Shown in pieces: positions 7,241-11,327 of a stretch of DNA of 11,327 bases. The stretch lies in assembly GCA_910586435.1 (NCBI GenBank), contig CAJUGT010000126.1, positions 1 through 11,327 of the forward strand. Direction: 5' to 3'. Under the pieces are notes generated by a model. The model saw nothing but the letters and a program-made list of their open reading frames with translations, searched no databases and was not told where the DNA came from. Made by a program: the position numbers and the translations under genes. Within the stretch, counting starts at the first letter, position 1. The number at the start of each line of letters is the position of its first letter. This DNA comes from an uncultured Acetatifactor sp. (GTDB lineage: Bacteria > Bacillota > Clostridia > Lachnospirales > Lachnospiraceae).

Positions 7241-8119
7241 ATGTCATTTTCCAGTGAGGTAAAAAATGAGCTGGCGAAGCGAATCAGTCCGGCGAGGCAT
7301 TGTCAGATTGCGGAGCTGGCAGCCATTATGAATTTCTGCGGGCAGTATGGAGGGGACATAAAAGGGGGCTATACCATTGGTTTTCAGACAGAAAATGAAG
7401 CTGTTGTCAGAAAAGGCTTTACATTATTGAGAAAAACCTTTAATATAGATACGGATACTACGTTAGAAGGTCAAAAGATACAGGAGGTATTGTCAAAGCT
7501 TGGGAATCTGGAAGAGCCGGTAAGTCCCTTGCTGATTAAGAACTCCTGTTGCCGGAGGGCCTTTCTGCGGGGCGCTTTTTTGGGTATAGGATCTATGAGT
7601 GACCCGGCAAAGGGGTATCATCTGGAATTTGACTGCTGCCAGGAGGCGAAGGCAAGGCAGTTACAGGAGCTGATAAAAGGATTTGACATCGAAGCCAGGA
7701 TAATACTTCGGAAAAAATATTATGTGGTGTATCTGAAGGAAGGGGCCGGGATTGTGGATTTATTGAATGTCTGCGAAGCGCCGGTATCCCTGATGAGTTT
7801 TGAGAATCTCCGCATAGTAAAGGAAATGCGTAATTCCGTAAACAGGCGTGTGAATTGTGAGACAGCGAATATCGCTCGGACGGTGAATGCAGCATCAAGG
7901 CAGGTCGAGGACATTAAGTATCTGAAAGAGCATTACGGCTATGAAAATCTGCCGGAAGCTCTGCGTCAGATGGCGGATGTGCGTCTGGAAAATCCGGACG
8001 TACCTTTGAAAGAACTGGGAGGATATTTCAATCCGCCTATTGGTAAATCGGGCGTCAATCACAGATTGCGCAAACTCAGTGAGCTTGCGGAGAAAATCAG
8101 GGACTTGCGGCCTGAGTAG
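7241..8119 (+). CDS. whiA: WhiA-family DNA-binding protein
   Basis: WhiA proteins are conserved in Gram-positives: a sporulation transcription factor in Streptomyces and a factor linked to cell division and chromosome segregation in B. subtilis. The 292-residue protein begins with the family motif MSFSSEVKNELAK. It has a degenerate LAGLIDADG-like domain (about 105-190, with FLRGAFLGIGSMSDP at 108-122) and a C-terminal helix-turn-helix region (about 237-288, with LKELGGYFNPPIGKSGVNHRLRK). It is slightly shorter than typical WhiA (about 310). ATG 7241 is chosen from the conserved N-terminus. The nearest strong SD (AGGGGG, 7222-7227) is 13 nt away and better spaced for an out-of-frame ATG at 7234. 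An alternative in-frame ATG at 7217 adds eight residues. It lies 37 nt after rapZ. Confidence 0.95.
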   Translation: MSFSSEVKNELAKRISPARHCQIAELAAIMNFCGQYGGDIKGGYTIGFQTENEAVVRKGFTLLRKTFNIDTDTTLEGQKIQEVLSKLGNLEEPVSPLLIKNSCCRRAFLRGAFLGIGSMSDPAKGYHLEFDCCQEAKARQLQELIKGFDIEARIILRKKYYVVYLKEGAGIVDLLNVCEAPVSLMSFENLRIVKEMRNSVNRRVNCETANIARTVNAASRQVEDIKYLKEHYGYENLPEALRQMADVRLENPDVPLKELGGYFNPPIGKSGVNHRLRKLSELAEKIRDLRPE

Positions 8120-8186
8120 TGTAAGGGATTCTATTATCCTGAATATGAAAAAGTTATTCCCTTTTGGGGCAGAAGGAGAACAAGCC

Positions 8187-8447
8187 ATGACTAAGAAAAA
8201 TATTCTTGTGAAACTGGAAAACGGCGCCGAGGCCAGGCCGGTAGCTCTGCTGGTTCAGGAGGCCAGCAAATATGACAGCGTTATCTATATCCGGTCAGGC
8301 ACAAGGAGAGTGAATGCCAAAAGTATTATGGGTATGATGAGCCTGGGGCTGAGCGCAGGGGAAGAGTTGGAAGTATCGGCTGACGGTAAGGATGAGCAGG
8401 CCGCAGTGGAAGGGATTGATGGTTTCCTCAGCGGAAAAGGCGCATAA
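8187..8447 (+). CDS. Crh-like HPr-family protein with Glu at position 15
   Basis: An 86-residue protein of the HPr fold. In PTS phosphocarrier HPr, His15 accepts phosphate from Enzyme I (context GLHARPA). Here the codons read N-G-A-E-A-R-P-V, with GAG at codon 15, so the phosphocarrier residue is missing. The regulatory site is intact: KSIMGMMSLG places Ser46 exactly at position 46, the residue phosphorylated by HprK. This is the pattern of B. subtilis Crh, which has Gln15. The protein is therefore predicted to act in catabolite regulation rather than sugar transport. AAGGAG (8173-8178) lies 8 nt before the ATG; an in-frame ATG at 8145 would add 14 residues and upset the numbering. It follows whiA by 67 nt, as crh follows whiA (yvcL) in B. 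subtilis. Confidence 0.9.
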   Translation: MTKKNILVKLENGAEARPVALLVQEASKYDSVIYIRSGTRRVNAKSIMGMMSLGLSAGEELEVSADGKDEQAAVEGIDGFLSGKGA

Positions 8448-8503
8448 CAGAAAGAATGTATGGGGTGGAGTGTTTCTTGAAAATAAGGTAAGGGGTGACG
8501 CAA

Positions 8504-9403
8504 ATGGGCAGAAAGCTCCTTTTTGTATATAATCCCAAAGCGGGGAAGGCATTAATTAAGAATAAACTGGCAGATATTCTGGATATATTTGCCAGGGCGG
8601 GGTATGAAACGACTGTGATACCCACACAAAAAAACGGTGACGCCAGAGAAGCTGTGGAGGCACGGGGAGATTGCTATGAACTTGTAGTGTGCAGCGGCGG
8701 CGACGGTACACTGGACGAAGTGGTGACAGGCATGATGCAAAGCGGTGTTCGGACACCCATTGGCTATATTCCCGCAGGCAGTACAAACGATTTTGGCGGA
8801 AGTCTTGCACTGCCCAAGAAAATGGTCAGAGCGGCGGAGACGGTGGTGAGGGGAAAGAATTTTCCCTGTGATGTGGGGGCTTTTAACGATGATTTTTTTG
8901 TCTATATAGCGGCATTTGGGCTTTTTACAGATGTTTCCTATGAGACAGGGCAGGATATGAAGAATATTCTGGGATACATGGCATATCTGCTGGAAGGAAT
9001 GAAGAGGTTGTCTTCCATACATCATTTCACTATCAAAGTCAGTTGGGAAGGGAATGAAATTACGGAAGATTTTATATTTGGCATGATTACCAATTCTATT
9101 TCGGTGGGTGGATTTAAAAATATTACCGGCAAACATGTCAAGCTGGATGACGGTGTTTTTGAGGTTACACTGATTAAAAGTCCCAGGAATCCGGTGGAAC
9201 TGAATAATATCATGCTGTCTCTGCTGAACCGCAATATTGACACTGATGCCATGTATTGTTTCAGAACATCAGAGTTATCTTTAGAATCAGAAGAACCGGT
9301 GGCGTGGACTCTGGATGGGGAAAACGGGGGCAGCCATAAAAAAGCAGTGATACGTAATATATACAAAGGAATGGATATTCGGGTGGGAAATCCGCCGGAA
9401 TGA
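8504..9403 (+). CDS. Diacylglycerol kinase-family lipid kinase (DagK/YegS-like)
   Basis: Predicted soluble or peripheral lipid kinase of the DAGK catalytic family, transferring ATP phosphate to diacylglycerol or a related lipid at the inner face of the membrane. The 299-residue protein has an N-terminal nucleotide-binding domain starting LLFVYNPKAGK (5-15), the catalytic glycine loop SGGDGTLDE (64-72) and PAGSTNDFG (90-98). The C-terminal beta domain has LDDGVFEV (214-221) and the DGE motif (271-273). The length is typical. I chose ATG 8504 because AAGGGGTGA (8490-8498) is a near-perfect SD 5 nt upstream; GTG 8495, three codons earlier, overlaps that SD. It is probably the last gene of the hprK run. 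The substrate (diacylglycerol, undecaprenol or sphingoid-like lipid) cannot be set from sequence. Confidence 0.93.
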   Translation: MGRKLLFVYNPKAGKALIKNKLADILDIFARAGYETTVIPTQKNGDAREAVEARGDCYELVVCSGGDGTLDEVVTGMMQSGVRTPIGYIPAGSTNDFGGSLALPKKMVRAAETVVRGKNFPCDVGAFNDDFFVYIAAFGLFTDVSYETGQDMKNILGYMAYLLEGMKRLSSIHHFTIKVSWEGNEITEDFIFGMITNSISVGGFKNITGKHVKLDDGVFEVTLIKSPRNPVELNNIMLSLLNRNIDTDAMYCFRTSELSLESEEPVAWTLDGENGGSHKKAVIRNIYKGMDIRVGNPPE

Positions 9404-9417
9404 CGTCCCTGTCTGGT

Positions 9418-9496
9418 ACACGGGCGTTCAAAGGAAAAGTATCAGCAGAAGCTGACGGACACCCGGTACATGAATAGGGGAGGGAAATCTTCCCTG
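9418..9496 (+). other. Structured element, copy 1 (3' of the lipid-kinase gene)
   Basis: A 78-nt segment that aligns without gaps to 9543-9620 (54 of 78 identical; 23 of 24 differences are transitions). An outer stem pairs 9421-9429 with 9457-9465 (one C/A mismatch and one T/G wobble). It can extend by 4 bp, across a bulged A, to GTAC at 9466-9469. It encloses an inner hairpin CAGC-AGAA-GCTG (9443-9454). A second hairpin, 9475-9483 with 9488-9496, closes on a GAAA (GNRA-type) loop. It starts 14 nt after the upstream stop codon and would lie in that transcript's 3' UTR. The class is not one I recognise. Confidence 0.6.
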
Positions 9497-9507
9497 CTTG
9501 GTTGCTG

Positions 9508-9538
9508 ACAGTTCAGGTATAACCTGAACTGTTTTTTT
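9508..9538 (+). terminator. Strong intrinsic terminator after the hprK-lipid kinase run
   Basis: A perfect 11-bp stem (ACAGTTCAGGT at 9508-9518 with ACCTGAACTGT at 9522-9532) with a 3-nt loop, followed by T7 (9532-9538). The T-tract is on the + strand only, so it ends the rightward transcript. It sits between the two copies of the structured element. Confidence 0.93.
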
Positions 9539-9542
9539 ATGC

Positions 9543-9621
9543 ACACGGGCACCCAGAGGAAGAATGCCAGCAAAAGCTGACGGGTGCCCGGCGCGCGGGT
9601 AGGGGTGAAAAGCCTCCCCTA
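9543..9621 (+). other. Structured element, copy 2 (beyond the terminator)
   Basis: Lies exactly 125 nt downstream of copy 1. The outer stem CGGGCACCC (9546-9554) with GGGTGCCCG (9582-9590) is a perfect 9 bp. The inner hairpin CAGC-AAAA-GCTG is at 9568-9579. The second hairpin TAGGGG (9600-9605) pairs with CCCCTA (9616-9621). Compared with copy 1, at least two outer-stem pairs change on both sides (G-C to A-T, T-A to C-G), and a third does so in the extension (9417/9468 T-A to 9542/9593 C-G). This is what selection on folding would leave. Copy 2 is more GC-rich: 17 of 23 transitions run toward G or C. Confidence 0.6.
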
Positions 9622-9623
9622 CT

Positions 9624-9676
9624 CTATTGCGTAGGCCCGTGCAATAGAAGTTTGCCGCTAAAGCGGCGCACGGGCC
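9624..9676 (+). other. Nested palindrome with competing helices
   Basis: Three perfect inverted repeats interlock. CTATTGC (9624-9630) pairs with GCAATAG (9641-9647). GGCCCGTGC (9634-9642) pairs with GCACGGGCC (9668-9676). GCCGC (9654-9658) pairs with GCGGC (9663-9667) around a TAAA loop. The first two overlap at 9641-9642, so the full helices exclude each other, or 7 bp of the second (9634-9640 with 9670-9676) could form an H-type pseudoknot with the first. No T-tract follows. The CACGGGC in its 3' arm (9669) is 125 nt from the same heptamer in copy 2 (9544), which is 125 nt from that in copy 1 (9419). The rest of the gap, 9677-9731, shows no further clear element. Confidence 0.6.
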
Positions 9677-9731
9677 GTACAGGGGAGCAGGGGAAGAGAT
9701 ATTCCTTTACTGGATTACTATAAATAGTTTC

Positions 9732-9760
9732 TTGACAAAATCATTTCTTGATGATATGAT
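9732..9760 (+). promoter_or_regulatory. Strong sigma-A promoter of the SPFH gene
   Basis: A consensus -35 TTGACA (9732-9737), a 17-nt spacer and -10 TATGAT (9755-9760, 5 of 6). A start near 9767 would give a leader of about 45 nt. This is the best promoter in the window and separates the SPFH/RHH pair from the upstream operon and its terminator. Confidence 0.85.
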
Positions 9761-9771
9761 AATGATATCAA
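9748..9771 (+). promoter_or_regulatory. Operator-like repeats over the -10 of the SPFH promoter
   Basis: ATGATAT occurs twice in direct orientation (9751-9757 and 9762-9768), 11 nt or one helical turn apart. An inverted repeat TGATA-N4-TATCA spans 9757-9770, within a wider TTGAT/ATCAA pair (9748-9752, 9767-9771). The position over the -10 and start site suits a repressor. Turn-spaced direct repeats are a usual arrangement for ribbon-helix-helix proteins, and one is encoded in this transcript. The resemblance to a Fur-type box is partial. Confidence 0.4.
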
Positions 9772-9811
9772 ATAAAGTTGTTTTGATTCACAAGAAAGAA
9801 GAGGTATCGTT

Positions 9812-10840
9812 ATGGAAGAGAAAATTTTAAAAGGAAAAAAACATGGAATGAGAGCATTGCTCATGATTCTGCTGGCGTATGTAATCGCTGTGGTTGTTCT
9901 TGTAATCTCCTGTATCTATCTTGGCAAGGCAGTTACCTGCCTTCCTGGTGTGGGGATGGGGGTGAGTATTTTTGTACTTCTCACTGCATGGATTTTCTTA
10001 TGCGGACTAAAAGTGTTAAAGCCGCAGGAAGCGCTGGTGCTTACATTGTTTGGTAAATATATAGGGACATTGAAAGAGCATGGCTTTTATTATGTGAATC
10101 CTTTCTGTTCCGCAATCAATCCTGCGGCCAAGACCAAGCTGAACCAAAGCGGGGATGTGAGCGAAGCCAACAGCATGGCGTTGGTCATGGGTTCCGCGCA
10201 GACCACGGCTAATGTGGAGTTTTCATCCAGCAAGCTTTCATTGAAGGTGATGACCTTAAATAACAGCCGTCAGAAAATCAATGACTGTCTGGGAAATCCT
10301 ATTGAAATCGGAATAGCGGTTACATGGCAGATTGTGGATACTGCCAAAGCGGTGTTCAATGTGGACAATTACAAGGAATTTCTCTCGCTGCAATGTGACA
10401 GCGCACTGCGGAATGTGGTTCGCCTGTATCCTTATGATGTGGCGCCAAATGTGGATACCACCGGTGACGGGCTTGCGGACGAAGGAAGTCTGCGGGGCTC
10501 CAGTGAAGTGGTTGCGGCAAGGATAAGGGATGAGATACAGGTCAGAGTGGAAGAGGCAGGGATTAAGATTATTGAGGCGAGAATTACTTATCTGGCATAC
10601 GCTCCTGAAATAGCTGCGGTAATGTTGCAGCGTCAGCAGGCTTCAGCCATCATTGACGCCCGTAAGATGATTGTGGACGGCGCAGTGGGAATGGTGGAAA
10701 TGGCTCTTGAGCGACTCAATGAGAAGGATGTGGTGAAATTGGATGAAGAGCGCAAAGCCGCCATGGTATCCAATCTGCTGGTGGTTCTGTGCGGGAATCG
10801 CGACGCGCAGCCCATAGTGAACTCAGGGAGTCTTTACTAG
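9812..10840 (+). CDS. Membrane-anchored SPFH/band-7 domain protein
   Basis: A 342-residue protein. A short basic N-terminus is followed by two predicted membrane segments (about 14-37 and 47-66). The junction GLKVLKPQEALVLTLFGKYIGTLKEHGFYYVNPF (65-98, shown here in full only as family landmarks VLKPQEA and HGFYYVNPF) is typical of SPFH/prohibitin/stomatin proteins. The SPFH core runs to about 270 and ends in the conserved ITYLAYAPEIAAVMLQRQQA region. A helical, Glu/Lys-rich tail (about 280-325) suits oligomerisation. An Asp-rich loop lies at about 213-225. SPFH proteins form membrane-microdomain scaffolds; the partner or client here is unknown. GAGG (9801-9804) is 7 nt before the ATG. It has its own promoter and is followed 45 nt later by a ribbon-helix-helix gene. 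Confidence 0.92.
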   Translation: MEEKILKGKKHGMRALLMILLAYVIAVVVLVISCIYLGKAVTCLPGVGMGVSIFVLLTAWIFLCGLKVLKPQEALVLTLFGKYIGTLKEHGFYYVNPFCSAINPAAKTKLNQSGDVSEANSMALVMGSAQTTANVEFSSSKLSLKVMTLNNSRQKINDCLGNPIEIGIAVTWQIVDTAKAVFNVDNYKEFLSLQCDSALRNVVRLYPYDVAPNVDTTGDGLADEGSLRGSSEVVAARIRDEIQVRVEEAGIKIIEARITYLAYAPEIAAVMLQRQQASAIIDARKMIVDGAVGMVEMALERLNEKDVVKLDEERKAAMVSNLLVVLCGNRDAQPIVNSGSLY

Positions 10841-10885
10841 AGAGTTCGGCCTCGAAATGTGAAACTGCTGAAATGGAGGTGAGTT

Positions 10886-11083
10886 ATGGCGGACAGTAAA
10901 AAGCAGATTCCCTTGAGATTGTCTCCAAAACTTTATGACGCAATAGCTGCCTGGGCGGAAGATGATTTCCGCTCTGTAAATGGGCAGATTGAATATCTGC
11001 TCACAGAATGTGTACGGCAGCGTAAGAAAAATGGAAAATATGTCTCTGAAGAGATGGACATACCGCCCACATTGGACATATAA
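10886..11083 (+). CDS. Small Arc-like ribbon-helix-helix protein
   Basis: A 65-residue protein. The stretch KKQIPLRLSPKLYDAIAAWA (5-24) followed by FRSVNGQIEYLLTECVRQR (28-46) matches the Arc/MetJ ribbon-helix-helix pattern: a beta strand carrying the DNA contacts (QIPLRLS), helix A, the RSVNGQIE turn that begins helix B, and a basic end. Residues 47-65 are a short polar tail. GGAGGTGA (10875-10882) is a strong SD just before the ATG. It is probably co-transcribed with the SPFH gene. It likely binds DNA as a dimer and may autoregulate the pair through the repeats at 9748-9771, which is inference. No toxin gene is adjacent. Confidence 0.85.
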   Translation: MADSKKQIPLRLSPKLYDAIAAWAEDDFRSVNGQIEYLLTECVRQRKKNGKYVSEEMDIPPTLDI

Positions 11084-11084
11084 A

Positions 11085-11129
11085 AAGGCTTGAACCAAAA
11101 AGCAAACCCCGCACCCAGGTTCAGGCCCT
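11085..11129 (+). other. Long imperfect hairpin after the RHH gene
   Basis: AAGGCTTGAACC (11085-11096) pairs with GGTTCAGGCCCT (11118-11129) over 12 bp with two G-T wobbles and a 21-nt loop. It begins just past the stop codon and is followed directly by the terminator hairpin, so the two may fold as a stacked 3' end. Confidence 0.5.
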
Positions 11130-11133
11130 GCGT

Positions 11134-11158
11134 AAAACGGCTGATATGGCCGTTTTTT
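11134..11158 (+). terminator. Intrinsic terminator of the SPFH/RHH transcript
   Basis: AAAACGGC (11134-11141) pairs with GCCGTTTT (11149-11156) around a 7-nt loop and merges into T6 (11153-11158). The A-tract on the 5' side means it could also work in the opposite direction. Confidence 0.8.
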
Positions 11159-11168
11159 CGCGTTCGTT

Positions 11169-11201
11169 ATGAACAGGGGCCATTTTGTAGTTACTGTTCA
11201 T
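11169..11201 (+). repeat. Short inverted repeat ATGAACAG/CTGTTCAT
   Basis: A perfect 8-bp inverted repeat (11169-11176 with 11194-11201) with a 17-nt loop, located between the terminator and the GC-rich right-end relic. No T-tract follows and the function is unknown. Confidence 0.4.
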
Positions 11202-11235
11202 CCCCAATCGTCCCAGGTGGCTTGCTTCCTGGTTG

Positions 11236-11327
11236 CAGACGGCGAAAGGGACGGCGTCCGGGGCATGGGGGATTACGTTCGGCCCGGGCAACGCCTGCGA
11301 TGAACTAAGCGTCAACTTCGGCTAGGA
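11236..11327 (-). repeat. GC-rich relic, right copy of the window-end inverted repeat
   Basis: Read on the minus strand, this contains the same 18-nt core (11279-11296) and 15-nt block (11240-11254) as the left end, in the same frame. The translations share ALPGP followed by VP-hydrophobic-A at the same spacing (left VPIA, right VPFA). The minus-strand frame from a TTG at 11315 reaches 11121, but it has no SD, has a stop codon just upstream and runs across the terminator, so I do not call it a gene. No integrase, transposase or att-like context is visible. Confidence 0.5.

Noticed and set aside
9757..9776. Fur/Zur-type box
   Set aside because: GATAATGATA matches half of the classical consensus, but the second half fits poorly and the arms are TGATA-N4-TATCA. 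I kept it only as a generic operator candidate.
11090..11308. 72-codon plus-strand frame
   Set aside because: It crosses the terminator and the right-end repeat, has no SD of note and no recognisable domain.

Overview
The window looks like an ordinary chromosomal segment of a low- to mid-GC Gram-positive anaerobe of the class Clostridia, most likely Lachnospiraceae. This rests on the gene order (uvrC - hprK - ROK glucokinase - murB - rapZ - whiA - HPr-like), purine-rich Shine-Dalgarno sites, T-tract terminators and protein character. It is recognition from the sequence, not a database result. Every protein gene I support lies on the + strand.

Layout. Positions 1-142 are a GC-rich relic whose core recurs inverted at the far right end of the window. 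Next come a good sigma-A-type promoter (159-187) and a purine-rich 26-nt tandem repeat (254-357) that runs into the start codon of an AraC-family regulator (353-1279). uvrC (1347-3221) follows. A promoter candidate overlaps the uvrC stop codon and opens a roughly 210-nt hairpin-containing leader before a seven-gene, operon-like run: hprK, ROK glucokinase, murB, rapZ (4-nt overlap with murB), whiA, a Crh/HPr-like gene and a diacylglycerol-kinase-family gene, ending at a strong intrinsic terminator (9508-9538). The 408-nt gap 9404-9811 has no gene but is full of structure: two diverged 78-nt copies of a folded element with compensatory stem changes, 125 nt apart on either side of the terminator, and then a third nested palindrome. 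A near-consensus promoter then drives a membrane-anchored SPFH/band-7 protein (9812-10840) and a small ribbon-helix-helix protein (10886-11083). These are followed by a long hairpin, a terminator and the right-end relic.

How the genes fit together. HprK phosphorylates Ser46 of HPr/Crh proteins in response to glycolytic state. The HPr-like protein here keeps Ser46 but has Glu at position 15, where phosphocarrier HPr has its catalytic His, so it looks like a dedicated regulatory Crh-type target of the HprK encoded in the same run. Glucokinase supplies glucose-6-phosphate, MurB makes UDP-MurNAc, RapZ-type proteins link to amino-sugar/cell-wall precursor control, and WhiA links to division and growth. 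The run therefore joins carbon-flux sensing to envelope synthesis. Compared with the B. subtilis yvcJ-yvcK-yvcL-crh order, yvcK is absent between rapZ and whiA.

The items most worth a second look are the Glu15 Crh-like protein, the paired structured elements after the lipid-kinase gene, the start codon embedded in the 26-nt repeat, the inverted repeat at the window ends, and the SPFH/RHH pair with operator-like repeats in its promoter.
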